Below, piece after piece: positions 28,194-37,356 of a stretch of DNA of 64,000 nucleotides. The position numbers and the translations under genes are program-made. The number at the start of each line of letters is the position of its first letter. The stretch's first letter is position 1. The stretch is taken from positions 248,001-312,000 of the forward strand of contig NZ_AUGZ01000005.1 of the NCBI RefSeq assembly GCF_000422925.1, read 5' to 3'. Below the pieces are notes generated by a model, which saw only the letters and a program-made list of their open reading frames with translations, was not told where the DNA came from and made no database searches. This stretch comes from Paludibacterium yongneupense DSM 18731 (GTDB lineage: Bacteria > Pseudomonadota > Gammaproteobacteria > Burkholderiales > Chromobacteriaceae).

Positions 28194-28535
28194 GTCTCCG
28201 GGGCGTCGCGGGTCGGGCGCTGCCGCGGGCAAGGCTCCGTGGGGAACGAAACAGGCATCGTCGCAAACCCGGTGCGTATTCCAGACGGACGATCCCGATG
28301 AAAAAGCGGCTGCCATTGCATGCCGGCCCTAGGCGCAGGCCTGGGTATGTCGGTCACCGCACCGACCCCGGGCCATGCCGCGGCTACGCTCAGTCAATCG
28401 TCATCTCCCTGCCGCGACCGAGCCCCGTGCGCCTCTTGCCGTTCACCGCTGCCCGGCGGCTCTGCCCCGCGTCAGGCCGAATCGAGATTCAACGCCTGCT
28501 CCCAGCCGCATAACGACCTCTTCTGGAGAATCATC

Positions 28536-29144
28536 ATGACCTTGATCCCAAGCTGCAAGAAATCGATACCAACCCTCTTCATCATCGGCGGACTCTGCGC
28601 CGGTTTCGGCAGCGCTTTTGCCGCCGACGCCGCACCGGCAGCCACGAGCAGCAGCATGAGCAGCGCAGTCAGCGACGCCACCATCACCACCGAGCTCAAG
28701 ACCCGGCTGATGCGAATGAAAGGGCTCAGCAGCACCCGCATCCACATCACCACGACCGATGGCACGGTCGAGCTCAGCGGGAGCGTCCGCACCGCACACG
28801 CCAAATCGCAGGCCATGGCCGCGGCGCGCAACATCGAGGGAGTCAGGCATGTCACCGACAGTCTCACCGTCTCCCTGCCTCACGGCATGATGCACAGGGC
28901 CGTGGCCAAGAGCGGGATGACGGTGGCAGACAGCTGGATCACCTCCAAGGTGAAATCGGAACTTCTGGCCGACAGTATCACCAAGGGCTTCACTGTCAGC
29001 GTGACGACGCACGCAGGCGTCGTGACCCTGGCGGGGCGGCTGGACAGCCAGGACGCGATCAATCGCACCAAAGAACTGGCCGACAGCGTCAAAGGGGTGA
29101 AATACCTCGACATCTCGGCTCTGGTGGTTTCAGCGCAGCCGTAA
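28536..29144 (+). CDS. Periplasmic double-BON (OsmY-like) protein
   Basis: 202 aa: signal peptide (about 1-30, ending AFAADA), then two BON domains (about 47-112, starting DATITTELKTRLM, and 128-200, starting ADSWITSKVKSELL). OsmY-type proteins are periplasmic stress and chaperone proteins. The ATG at 28536 has TGGAGA close upstream; a longer frame runs 72 codons upstream but lacks a signal peptide at its start. A GGCGGC-GGAA-GCCGCC hairpin follows at 29151-29166. Confidence 0.88.
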   Translation: MTLIPSCKKSIPTLFIIGGLCAGFGSAFAADAAPAATSSSMSSAVSDATITTELKTRLMRMKGLSSTRIHITTTDGTVELSGSVRTAHAKSQAMAAARNIEGVRHVTDSLTVSLPHGMMHRAVAKSGMTVADSWITSKVKSELLADSITKGFTVSVTTHAGVVTLAGRLDSQDAINRTKELADSVKGVKYLDISALVVSAQP

Positions 29145-29296
29145 ACGCAGGCGGCGGAAGCCGCCACGACGGCTCCGCATGCGCAGCGCTTGCGGAATGT
29201 GGCGACGGCGTCGAGACACAGGGCGGCCCGGATTCGGGCTCCGCCCCGCAGGGTGAAGCATGGGGACGATGCGCCGTCATGCCCCGCGCGCGCGTG

Positions 29297-29911
29297 TCAG
29301 TGCAGCGGAGACCAGGGTTGCGGCAACGCAATGGTCGATGTGGCTTCCAGGATATGTTCCGGGCCGCCTTGCGGCGGCCAGACGCCGGCCCCGTAGGCAC
29401 TGGCGCGCAGCGCAGCGCGCTGCTCGAGGGAGGCGAAACCCCAGATATGGGTGATCCGTGGCGGTCCGTCCAGTGCGTACATATTGATCACCAGATGCTC
29501 TGTGTACGCTTTGGCCGGCTCAATCGCCTTTTCCCATCCAGACAGGGTTGGGGACAGCCCCCCCGGTATCAGGTGGTAGGTACGGAATTCATAAACGGGG
29601 CCGTAGGCGCGCGGCAGGACGGGCGGCAAGAATGCGAAGGGGGCGTAGCTCTCCATGCCAAGCGAAGTCAGCACCTCGCCGGCATGGAACGGGTTGGCGC
29701 TCAGAAGAGCGCGGCGACGCTCTGCGGCGAGGGCATCGGCCGTCTCGAAGCGCCGTAGAATCATCAGCCGGCCGAGCGTTCCGATTTCCGTCCGCCACGA
29801 GCCTAGCACCGTTGCGGTTTCCTGCGCATCGGAGACCCAGCGACGCGAGCACTGCGAGACCTCCTCGATAGAGAGCAGCGGGCAGGAAAGCGTAGAAATT
29901 TCGTAAAGCAT
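29297..29911 (-). CDS. NIPSNAP family protein
   Basis: 204 aa from MLYEISTLSC, containing two ferredoxin-like NIPSNAP repeats: the first about 1-100, the second beginning VYEFRTYHLIPGG with WGFASLEQRAALR near the end. The biochemical role of bacterial members is unknown. AAGGGG lies 6 nt before the ATG; the frame is open far upstream but without family similarity. Confidence 0.85.
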   Translation of the reverse strand: MLYEISTLSCPLLSIEEVSQCSRRWVSDAQETATVLGSWRTEIGTLGRLMILRRFETADALAAERRRALLSANPFHAGEVLTSLGMESYAPFAFLPPVLPRAYGPVYEFRTYHLIPGGLSPTLSGWEKAIEPAKAYTEHLVINMYALDGPPRITHIWGFASLEQRAALRASAYGAGVWPPQGGPEHILEATSTIALPQPWSPLH

Positions 29912-30062
29912 GCCATACCCCTTATAGCCGTGCATCATGTAAGGAAATCGACTTCCGCTGGGCGAGGTCGTGGAACGACAGTACATCGATTGCGGCGGGC
30001 CCGGTGGCATGACATCCGTTCGGCCCGGCATCGCGAAGGGCTTACGGCTGCGTCGGCGCGAG

Positions 30063-31943
30063 TCAGGGCGATTCGCTGCCGACGCCTGTCGTTTTATCAT
30101 CGACACGGTGAGGAGCAGGGAAAAACGGGGGCCGCGCAAGCGTCCCCGCCACCTCGCCCTCGTCCCTGCCCATCGGGCCATCCATGGGACTTCGCCGCGC
30201 GAATCCGCGTCCATGGCCACTGCCGTCCGCCCCGTTCTTGACGTCTGCGGTGTAGAACTGATAATTGTTGCGACCGCAGGCCTTGGCCTGATACATCGCA
30301 CTGTCGGCACTTTGCAGCATGCCCTCCTCGTCCTTGCCATCGCCCGGATAGATGCTGATGCCGATGCTCAGCGAAATCTGCAACTCATGTTCGCCGACGC
30401 CATGCGGCAAACCGAAAGCCGCCAGCAGCTTGCCAGCGATCAGCGCGGCATCGCTGTGGTTCTCGATTTCGGCCAGCAGGATCACGAACTCGTCGCCGCC
30501 CAGACGGCACACCGTGTCGGTCGCCCGCACATTGGCCAGCAGGCGGTCCGAGGCCGACTGCAGCAACTGGTCGCCGATCGCATGCCCGAGCGAGTCATTT
30601 ATCCTTTTGAAGTCATCGAGATCGAGAAACAGCAGCCCCACTTGCTTGCGGTGACGCTGCGCGAGTCCGATCGCCTGCGTCAGCCTCTCCTTGAGCAGCA
30701 CCCGGTTGGGCAGGCCGGTCAGAAAATCGTGCTGCGCCAGGTGCGTCATCTTGCGCGCAAGCACCCGCGACTCGCTGACATCATGAAAAACGATCACGGC
30801 GCCGATCACTTCGCCATGGCGGTTGTGGATCGGGGCGGTGGAGTCCTCGATGGCCGACTCGCTGCGATCGCGACGCACCAGCAGACAATCGGCGGCCAGA
30901 CTCACGGTCCGGTCTTCGCAAATGGCCCTGAGCGCGGGATCGGCCCCGGGCTGGCGCGTTGCGCCATCGACGATGGTAAAGACGTCGGCCAGCGGGTGAC
31001 CGAGCGCTTCCGCCCATGACCAGCCGGTCATTCTCTCGGCGGCTTTGTTCAGGTAGTTCACCTTGCCCGCGATATCGGTCGTCAGCACGCCATCGCCAAT
31101 CGAATTGAGCGTGACCTGGACCCGTTCCTTCTCCGCGAACAGGGCGTCTTCCGCCGAGCGCAACACCGCCTCGGCCATCTTGCGTTCGGTAATATCCTCG
31201 ACCGTCTTCACGCGTCCGTTTTCAAACACGCCATCCAGCAACGGGGCACTGCTGACGCGGGCCCACACGACTTTCTTGTCCTGCTGCAGAAAACGGTATT
31301 CGGCCTGAAACGGCTCCTGCCCCATCGAAGCGGCACGCCACTGGGCCAGTACCCGCTCGCGATCCTCGGGGTGTATGCCCATGCTCCAGTTGGTCCCCAG
31401 CGCCTGCTCGAACGTCAAACCGGATATTTTCTGATAAGCCGCATTGGTATAGACGCAATCGCCGCCCGCATCGGCGACGAACACGCCGAGGGGTGACGCG
31501 TCGCTCATCGCGCGATAACTGCTTTCGGCATGGCTCAAGGCATGGCGGGCGACCTGGCGATCGACCAGATAGTGCAGCGAGCGCGGCAACCAGTAGGCAT
31601 CGCTTCTGCCCTTGACCAGATAGTCGTCGGCGCCATATCCCAGCGCCTGGCGACGGGAGTCGGCATCGTCGGCGTCCACCAGGGCCAGTATCGCCGCCTC
31701 GGGCGCAGCCAGCCGCACCCGCTGGCAGGCTTGCGCCCCGTTTCCATCGGCCAGCGCGATGTCGACCAGGACGATTTCGATGCCGCCGGCGGCCAGCCGC
31801 TCCAGCGCCTGCGGGAGAGTGGACACCCATTCGACGCTGAACGACTCGGCATTCTCGCCGCCGCCCGTCAGACAGGATCGGATCTGCTCTGCGTCGGCCG
31901 CATCCTCTTCAAGCAGGAGTACGAAAGTCCGGTTTGTCGTCAT
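30063..31943 (-). CDS. REC-PAS-PAS-GGDEF diguanylate cyclase
   Basis: 626 aa cytosolic signalling protein: REC (about 7-125, Asp61, Lys111), two PAS domains (about 138-255, IHPEDRERVLAQW; and 265-385, MTGWSWAEALGHPL), and GGDEF (about 405-560) with an intact GGDEF at 482-486 and an RxxD product-inhibition site (RATD) five residues before it. It should make c-di-GMP. A Gly/Arg/Pro-rich tail of about 55 residues follows. The start at 31943 has GAGGG about 7 nt upstream. No kinase is adjacent. Confidence 0.92.
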   Translation of the reverse strand: MTTNRTFVLLLEEDAADAEQIRSCLTGGGENAESFSVEWVSTLPQALERLAAGGIEIVLVDIALADGNGAQACQRVRLAAPEAAILALVDADDADSRRQALGYGADDYLVKGRSDAYWLPRSLHYLVDRQVARHALSHAESSYRAMSDASPLGVFVADAGGDCVYTNAAYQKISGLTFEQALGTNWSMGIHPEDRERVLAQWRAASMGQEPFQAEYRFLQQDKKVVWARVSSAPLLDGVFENGRVKTVEDITERKMAEAVLRSAEDALFAEKERVQVTLNSIGDGVLTTDIAGKVNYLNKAAERMTGWSWAEALGHPLADVFTIVDGATRQPGADPALRAICEDRTVSLAADCLLVRRDRSESAIEDSTAPIHNRHGEVIGAVIVFHDVSESRVLARKMTHLAQHDFLTGLPNRVLLKERLTQAIGLAQRHRKQVGLLFLDLDDFKRINDSLGHAIGDQLLQSASDRLLANVRATDTVCRLGGDEFVILLAEIENHSDAALIAGKLLAAFGLPHGVGEHELQISLSIGISIYPGDGKDEEGMLQSADSAMYQAKACGRNNYQFYTADVKNGADGSGHGRGFARRSPMDGPMGRDEGEVAGTLARPPFFPAPHRVDDKTTGVGSESP

Positions 31944-32130
31944 CCAGAATCCCTCACGGCAATGAAAAAGTGCTCCGATAACGCAGGCAGCGGCGTAGCC
32001 GTTTCCCTGCGAGTGACAGCCGCCCGGCAAGCCGCGCATGCCCTCTGCATGCGTCTTGCGACGCCCGATCGGCGGCAGGGTGCGTGTCGTACGGGCACAG
32101 TGGCAGCCCTCATCCCGGCCGCTCATTCGT

Positions 32131-32508
32131 TCACTTGGCCCCGTTTGCGCTCGCATTTGCATTCGCACTGCAGATGATCGCCTCCATTCTTTCGTCCGAG
32201 ACTTGCGCCTCAAGCCGCGGCGGCTCGCTTATCCGTGCTTTTTTGAGGGCAATCAGCAGCCCGAGCTCATCGACCGACATTTCATCGAGCTGCTGTCTCA
32301 GTTCGTCCCCGACCCCCCTCTTGTCCTCCAGCCGCTCCTGCTCAAGCCTGGGTGCCGCTTCCGACACCTGGCGCCTGACCGTTTCTTCATCCAGCAGCAG
32401 CAGGGAGTCCAGCGTCACGCGCTGGCTGACCCCGCTCTTGAGCGCCAACTGATCAAGTCGCTCGCGGCTCTCGCCGGACATCGTCACTTTGCTTCGTCTT
32501 CTAGACAT
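32131..32508 (-). CDS. Hypothetical protein, possibly DNA-binding
   Basis: 125 aa from MSRRRSKVTMSGESRERLDQLALKSG. The basic start followed by a short strand-like stretch and a helix recalls ribbon-helix-helix proteins, but I cannot confirm a family. The middle (about 45-105) is charged and helical (EETVRRQVSEAAPRLEQERLEDKRG); the C-terminus is Ala/Asn-rich. No strong ribosome binding site precedes 32508; Met10 is an alternative start. Standing alone between two unrelated genes. Confidence 0.45.
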   Translation of the reverse strand: MSRRRSKVTMSGESRERLDQLALKSGVSQRVTLDSLLLLDEETVRRQVSEAAPRLEQERLEDKRGVGDELRQQLDEMSVDELGLLIALKKARISEPPRLEAQVSDERMEAIICSANANASANGAK

Positions 32509-33026
32509 GGGGTTCACCGGTATGAAAGGAAGGCGGCCATGTGCACGCGCCCATGGCCGTGGGCGGGGACGCCACACGGCCGCAGACAGGCACAAACGGG
32601 CGGGGTTGCAGCTTGGCCGGGCCTATCCCGGTACGTGTCGACGATCGCGGTGCGACTATCCCTGCACGCGCTGGAGCCACCCGCCCCTTTCCGTCGCGGA
32701 GCACGACAGAGCCTGATCGCGTCAGTCCGAGGATGATTCATGATCTTTGCTTTCTCCGCGGAGGACCGCCGACGCGGCAGCGACGGCAAGCGGTGCAAGG
32801 TGACGTTGGAGGGCAGATCGTGCAGCCTGGTGATTTTTTTCATGCCATGGAACCTGTGTGCGAATGCCGCCTGCCGGGCAGGATCAAGACTCCGTGCCGA
32901 TGACAGTGACCACGATTGAGCGATTCGTCTGTACGCTAGCGAACAGTTGAAAAGGGCGTCGTCCCCCCTGTCGCAGGAGGGGTGAGCCGGGGCAAGGGCA
33001 GCCGTGTTCCGGCCGACCCTTGCGGG
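32509..33026. other. Intergenic region
   Basis: About 520 bp with no supported gene. A CGGCCATG...CATGGCCG dyad (32534-32559) lies just upstream of the 125-aa gene. A small plus-strand frame starting at 32740 is possible but featureless. Imperfect C/G-run pairing at about 32968-32985 may end the alcohol dehydrogenase transcript. Confidence 0.4.
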
Positions 33027-34067
33027 CTAGCAGGCTTCGATAATCACCTTGAGTGCCTTGGTGCTGGCGGCATGCCCGAAAGTCTCGTAAGCCTCCAGTA
33101 TCTGGTCGAACGTGAAGCGATGCGTTATGAGCTGCTTGGCGTCGATCTTGCGCGCCCCGACGACATTGAGCAGCATCGGCGTGCTGACGGTATCGACCAG
33201 GCGGGTGGTGATGGTGATATTACGGTCCCACAGCGACTCGAGATGGAGGTCCACCTTGCTGCCATGAACCCCGATATTGGCAATGGTTCCGCCCGGACCA
33301 ATGATCGCCTGGCATATGTCGAAGGTGGCGGGAATCCCGACCGCCTCGATGGCGGTGTCGACGCCGCGGCCACCGGTCAGGGCCATGACCTTCGCCAGGG
33401 TCTGGCCCTCGCCGCTGTTGACCACTGCCGTAGCGCCGAAGCGCATCGCCACTTCCAGGCGATTGTCGTCGAGATCGATCATGATGATCTCGGCCGGAGA
33501 GTAGAACTGGGCAGTCAGCAGTGTGGCAAGGCCAATGGGGCCGGCGCCGACGATCGCCACCGTGCTGCCCGGTTGAACCTTGCCGTTCAGAACGCCGCAC
33601 TCGAAGCCGGTCGGCAGGATGTCGCTGAGCATGACCAGGGCGTCTTCGTCCGCCCCCTGGGGAATGGGATAGAGGCTGGTATCGGCATAGGGAATACGGA
33701 CATACTCGGCTTGGGTGCCGTCTATGCTGTTACCCAGGATCCAGCCGCCGGTGGCGCAGTGCGAATACATGAGCTTGCGGCAATAGCCGCACTTGCCGCA
33801 GGCGCTGATGCATGAAATCAGGACCCGGTCTCCAACCTTGAAGGCGGCAACGGCAGGCCCGACCTGCTCGATGACGCCAACCCCCTCATGCCCCAGTATG
33901 CGGCCGGGTTGGCAGGTCGCGACATCACCCTTGAGGATGTGCAAGTCGGTGCCGCAGAGGGTTGTCTTGGTAACCTTGACGATCGCGTCCGTGGGGGCTG
34001 CGATCGTGGGTTTCGGCCGGTCCTGCACAGCTTTCTGTGCCGGGCCGAGATAGACGAGAGCTTTCAT
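33027..34067 (-). CDS. Zinc-dependent alcohol dehydrogenase
   Basis: 346-aa medium-chain dehydrogenase: catalytic zinc ligands Cys38 (TLCGTDLH) and His60-Glu61 (GHEGVG), structural zinc from Cys90, 93, 96 and 104, and an NAD(P)-binding VGAGPIGLAT fold about residue 170. The family covers alcohol, formaldehyde and sorbitol dehydrogenases; substrate cannot be read from sequence. AAGGA lies 8 nt before the ATG at 34067. Confidence 0.92.
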   Translation of the reverse strand: MKALVYLGPAQKAVQDRPKPTIAAPTDAIVKVTKTTLCGTDLHILKGDVATCQPGRILGHEGVGVIEQVGPAVAAFKVGDRVLISCISACGKCGYCRKLMYSHCATGGWILGNSIDGTQAEYVRIPYADTSLYPIPQGADEDALVMLSDILPTGFECGVLNGKVQPGSTVAIVGAGPIGLATLLTAQFYSPAEIIMIDLDDNRLEVAMRFGATAVVNSGEGQTLAKVMALTGGRGVDTAIEAVGIPATFDICQAIIGPGGTIANIGVHGSKVDLHLESLWDRNITITTRLVDTVSTPMLLNVVGARKIDAKQLITHRFTFDQILEAYETFGHAASTKALKVIIEAC

Positions 34068-34489
34068 GGCGTTGATCCTTCGCGAGTGTAAGTCAAGAAC
34101 GATCGGGGTCTGTCCCGGCTGCCCGCGTCTGGCGAACACCTGGCCGTTCGCGGCATCGTGTCGAACCCCGGCAGGCTGAAACAACGGGCTGGCACTGAGA
34201 CAGGCAAGCTGGCGCGAGCCCATGCGCCGACCGTTAGCGCTCGCAGAATGTCATGTTCGCCAGGGCATTAGCGGATGCCGACATCGCAGGATCGAGAATA
34301 GGCACGGCATGACACCCCGTCTGTACGCCAGCGAACATCCGCGCGCCCGCTTGGTCTACGGTATGACGCTGCCCTGCTGACGGCTGGGCGCAACGCCAGG
34401 GGCGATGGCGATCGGGTTTGTTCGGCACGGGCAGGCATCGGCAGCGCCGCACTTCGAGCCCGGACCGAGCGTGAGCACGCCGACGGGCC
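34068..34489. other. Intergenic region between adh and cfa
   Basis: About 420 bp. It must carry the alcohol dehydrogenase promoter and the 3' end of the cfa transcript. I see no convincing reading frame, terminator or repeat. Confidence 0.4.
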
Positions 34490-35734
34490 CTATGGCGAGG
34501 GCAGCGCAGCACGCCGTGGCAACGGATACATATAGCGGCGGTTCCAGTCCAGGGTCTCGCCCGAGCAGCCGGCCTTGTGGCACAGCACCTGGTAGATTGC
34601 GACATGATCATGCTCGAAGGCGTAACTGCAGCCCGCCAGGTACACCCGCCAAATGCGAAACTGCTCCTCGTCCACGATCTGTCGAATCGCCCGGGCATTC
34701 TGCTCGTAATTCGCACTCCAGCGCTGCAAGGTGTGCGCATAATGGCGACGCAGGTTCTCCACGTCGATGGACTCCAGGCCGCCGTTTTGCATTTCTTGCA
34801 GCACCATGCCGATATGCGGCAATTCTCCATCAGGAAAGACATAGCTGCCGATGAACTTGCCGGCCCCCAAGCCGGTTTCCTCGCGTTCGGTGTCCGTCAA
34901 GGTAATACCGTGGTTCAGGCATAGCCCGTTGCGGGTCAGCAGGCTGCTGATTTTTGCAAAATAGGACGTCAGATTTGCCCGGCCGACGTGCTCGAACATG
35001 CCGACGCTGGTAATGCAGTCGAATTGCCCAAACACATCGCGATAGTCTTTGAGCTCGATGGACACCAAGGATTCGAGTCCCAGCGTGCGCACGCGCTCCC
35101 GCGCAAAATCACACTGGTTCTGCGACAAGGTGATGCCGGTCACCCGCGCGCCATAGTTCTGTGCGGCCCGAATCGCCAGCGCCCCCCAGCCGCAACCGAT
35201 GTCGAGCAGGGTGTGGGCTGAACGCAGCTTGATCTTGTTCAGGATGTGGTCGAGTTTTTTGTCTTGCGCCGCGGATAGGCTTTCATCGCCGTTTTCGAAG
35301 TAAGCACAGGAATACAGCATGCTCGGATCCAGCCAGAGACGATAAAAATCATTCGAGACATCGTAGTGGTATTGAACCGCCCGCTTGTCCGATTTCCGGC
35401 TATGTCTGAGCAGGCCGCGCATCGTCCTGCCCAGAAACGAGGCTTCGCGGCTCTTGGCTTGCGCGACATGGGACAAGGCATAACTGAAGTCGATCACATC
35501 GGCGAGCCGCCCCTGGACATCGATATGGCCCTTGATATAAGCCGTGCCCAAGGAGTCGAGCGTGGGGCTGATCAGATGCGGCAGCGCCATCGGGCCGCAC
35601 AGGGTAATCACGATCTTGGGCTCGGCATAGTCGCCGAGATTGAACTCCTCGCCACTCCATAGCCTGATCCGGGCGGGAAGGTTGGCCTGTTGCCGGATGG
35701 AACACACAAATTTATCGAGCGTTTTACTGAGCAT
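34490..35734 (-). CDS. cfa: Cyclopropane-fatty-acyl-phospholipid synthase
   Basis: SAM-dependent enzyme that converts cis double bonds of membrane phospholipids to cyclopropane rings. 414 aa with QYHYDVSNDFYRLWLDPSMLYSCAYF, SAM motif LLDIGCGWGALAI, SVGMFEHVG and the conserved YLAGCSYAFE Cys. The start MLSK is preferred to MKEK five codons upstream because GAGA lies 6 nt before it. A 9-bp hairpin (35756-35777) sits in the leader. Confidence 0.93.
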   Translation of the reverse strand: MLSKTLDKFVCSIRQQANLPARIRLWSGEEFNLGDYAEPKIVITLCGPMALPHLISPTLDSLGTAYIKGHIDVQGRLADVIDFSYALSHVAQAKSREASFLGRTMRGLLRHSRKSDKRAVQYHYDVSNDFYRLWLDPSMLYSCAYFENGDESLSAAQDKKLDHILNKIKLRSAHTLLDIGCGWGALAIRAAQNYGARVTGITLSQNQCDFARERVRTLGLESLVSIELKDYRDVFGQFDCITSVGMFEHVGRANLTSYFAKISSLLTRNGLCLNHGITLTDTEREETGLGAGKFIGSYVFPDGELPHIGMVLQEMQNGGLESIDVENLRRHYAHTLQRWSANYEQNARAIRQIVDEEQFRIWRVYLAGCSYAFEHDHVAIYQVLCHKAGCSGETLDWNRRYMYPLPRRAALPSP

Positions 35735-35755
35735 GATTTTCTCTTTCATAGCAGG

Positions 35756-35777
35756 GCCCGCTGCAACGGCAGCGGGC
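35756..35777 (-). promoter_or_regulatory. Hairpin in cfa leader
   Basis: Perfect 9-bp stem GCCCGCTGC with GCAGCGGGC, 4-nt loop, ending 22 nt before the cfa ATG. On the plus strand it is followed by TTTCTG, on the minus strand by the cfa start region. It may separate the upstream 50-aa gene from cfa or influence cfa translation. Confidence 0.5.
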
Positions 35778-35894
35778 TTTCTGCCTGGCGCTCCCCCGGC
35801 AGAAGACCCTGCCTTCAGCGTGAAGAGCCCACAGCAAGGCCGCGCGCCATGGAAATCCTCGATGCGCGGCAGCCGGCATGGCATGAGTTGCCGT

Positions 35895-36047
35895 TCAATA
35901 AGCCGATAAGCTGTAGGAGGAATAGACAGACGTAACGAGCAGCGCAAGCACGGTGACCACCAACACCTGGATCAGCACGCGATTATTCTGGTAGTACAGC
36001 AGCGCTTTCACAGCGTAGTGACGAGCCTGCAACAGCAGGGTGTTCAT
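35895..36047 (-). CDS. 50-aa single-pass membrane protein
   Basis: MNTLLLQARHYAVKAL..., 50 aa with one strong hydrophobic helix (about residues 24-40, VLIQVLVVTVLALLV) and a Ser/Tyr-rich C-terminal end. AAGGAG lies 7 nt before the ATG, the best ribosome binding site in this stretch. It is on the cfa strand, 160 bp upstream. No family recognised. Confidence 0.65.
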   Translation of the reverse strand: MNTLLLQARHYAVKALLYYQNNRVLIQVLVVTVLALLVTSVYSSYSLSAY

Positions 36048-36630
36048 GGTCGGGCTCCTTGGTACGGCGATGTCGGAGCCTGGATTTTGCATGCGAGTGC
36101 AGGCGCTATCTGTGCGCTATAGAGCATAGTGGCCGACGGGGCGGCCGACGCTCGGGTCAAACCGGCCGCACGGTTCATCCCCGGTGGCATTTTTACAGAT
36201 AGCGGTCGACAAACCGCCGATTGCACCAATTTCCCGGAGCATGCCAAAGGGCGGGTAATTTTCGGTCGGAACGAGCAAAGGCGGCCGCGCGGCAGCAAGG
36301 CACAAGCAGGCAGCACGAGATAATGACGCGTATGACGTTTTTCACCCTCGGCTTCCGTGAATTGACAGACTGTCTAGGCAAGAAATCGATGTCGCTCATC
36401 GACGGGTACAGGCCATCGCTGCCGGGTGCCATGATTTCAGATTGGTCCGCGTACACCGCGAGCGGCATGCAGGCAGAGCTTGAACACGCCACCAGCCCGC
36501 CGCTCGAGAAGGACGCGAGGGAATGCGCGCGGGGGACGATTGGCATCGTCCCTCTTCCGGGCTGGCTGCCGGCCCGTTGCGCCCCCGCGCGCCAGAAGCC
36601 GGGACTGCCCATCTGAACCAGATAACGCCG
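36048..36630. other. Intergenic region
   Basis: About 580 bp without a gene I can support. It includes the promoter side of the 50-aa gene and the 3' flank of the TetR gene; several frames are open on both strands but lack ribosome binding sites and recognisable domains. Confidence 0.4.
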
Positions 36631-37299
36631 TTATCTTGCCAGCCGGTTTTCCTGATCCCGGCCAGGGGGCTCTTGAGCCGGGATTGCCGGGCGGCTCAGA
36701 TAATTCTCGACCATGACGACCAGCTCATCCTTGAGCCGCGGCTGCTCAAGCCATTCCGGGCGCTCTGCGGCCGCATGGTGGATGAGAGCATGGATGGCAA
36801 CACTCAGCAGCGTGATGCTCATCTCCGGGTCAGGGACGTTTTTCATCAACGGTTTCAATTCGGCCAGAAAACGCTGGCGCATCCCGTCGTTTTCCGTCTG
36901 CACCGAGCGCGCGGCACGTGGCAGCTCGTCCTCGATGGCCCGGTGCAAGGCGGGTGCGACCCGGTGTTCCCGGATGATCATCTCGATGAGTTGCCCGATC
37001 GCGGCCCGCAGCGAAGGCTGCTGCGGCAAGCCGGTCAGGGCCTTGCTCAACTCCGTTTGAACGGTTTCGACATGCCGGCGTTGCAGCTCCGCAATCACGG
37101 CCTCCTTGTTCGGAAAATACTGATAGAGCGAGCCTATATTCACGCCAGCGCGTTCGGCAATCGCGTTTGTCGTCAGGGACTCCCAGCCTGACTCCGTCAA
37201 AATGTAAGTCGCAGCATGAATGATGGCCTCGAAAGTCGCGCGCGAACGCGATTGAACCGGCATTTTTCTTGGCAAAGCAGGCGTTCGACGGGTGGCCAC
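36631..37299 (-). CDS. TetR/AcrR family transcriptional regulator
   Basis: 222 aa with an N-terminal TetR helix-turn-helix (about 18-65, FEAIIHAATYILTESGWESLTTNAIAERAG...NIGSLYQYFPNKEAV) and a C-terminal ligand/dimer domain. I place the start at a GTG (37299) with GGAG 7 nt upstream; ATG at 37263 is an alternative. Divergent from a nitroreductase gene, which it probably represses through a TAAGT-ATTA-ACTTA dyad between them. Confidence 0.9.
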   Translation of the reverse strand: MATRRTPALPRKMPVQSRSRATFEAIIHAATYILTESGWESLTTNAIAERAGVNIGSLYQYFPNKEAVIAELQRRHVETVQTELSKALTGLPQQPSLRAAIGQLIEMIIREHRVAPALHRAIEDELPRAARSVQTENDGMRQRFLAELKPLMKNVPDPEMSITLLSVAIHALIHHAAAERPEWLEQPRLKDELVVMVENYLSRPAIPAQEPPGRDQENRLAR

Positions 37300-37331
37300 G
37301 TTGCGTCTCCGGAAAGCGAGTATCGAAAATA

Positions 37332-37345
37332 TAAGTATTAACTTA
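37332..37345. promoter_or_regulatory. Candidate TetR operator
   Basis: TAAGT-ATTA-ACTTA, a perfect 5-bp inverted repeat inside an AT-rich gap between divergent tetR and nitroreductase genes, 11 bp before the ATG at 37357. Confidence 0.5.
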
Positions 37346-37356
37346 CTATTTATCGA

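Noticed and set aside
27145-28266. 373-codon minus-strand frame over the tRNA and His-rich gene
   Set aside because: It would read through tRNA-Ser and a terminator, has no ribosome binding site and no family similarity.
32514-32843. 109-codon minus-strand frame upstream of the 125-aa gene
   Set aside because: Random-looking Arg/Pro/Cys-rich sequence without start signals.
34234-34842. 202-codon minus-strand frame at the end of cfa
   Set aside because: Most of it is an out-of-frame reading of cfa on the same strand.
36193-36612. 139-codon minus-strand frame in the gap upstream of the 50-aa gene
   Set aside because: No ribosome binding site or domain; composition resembles non-coding neighbours.
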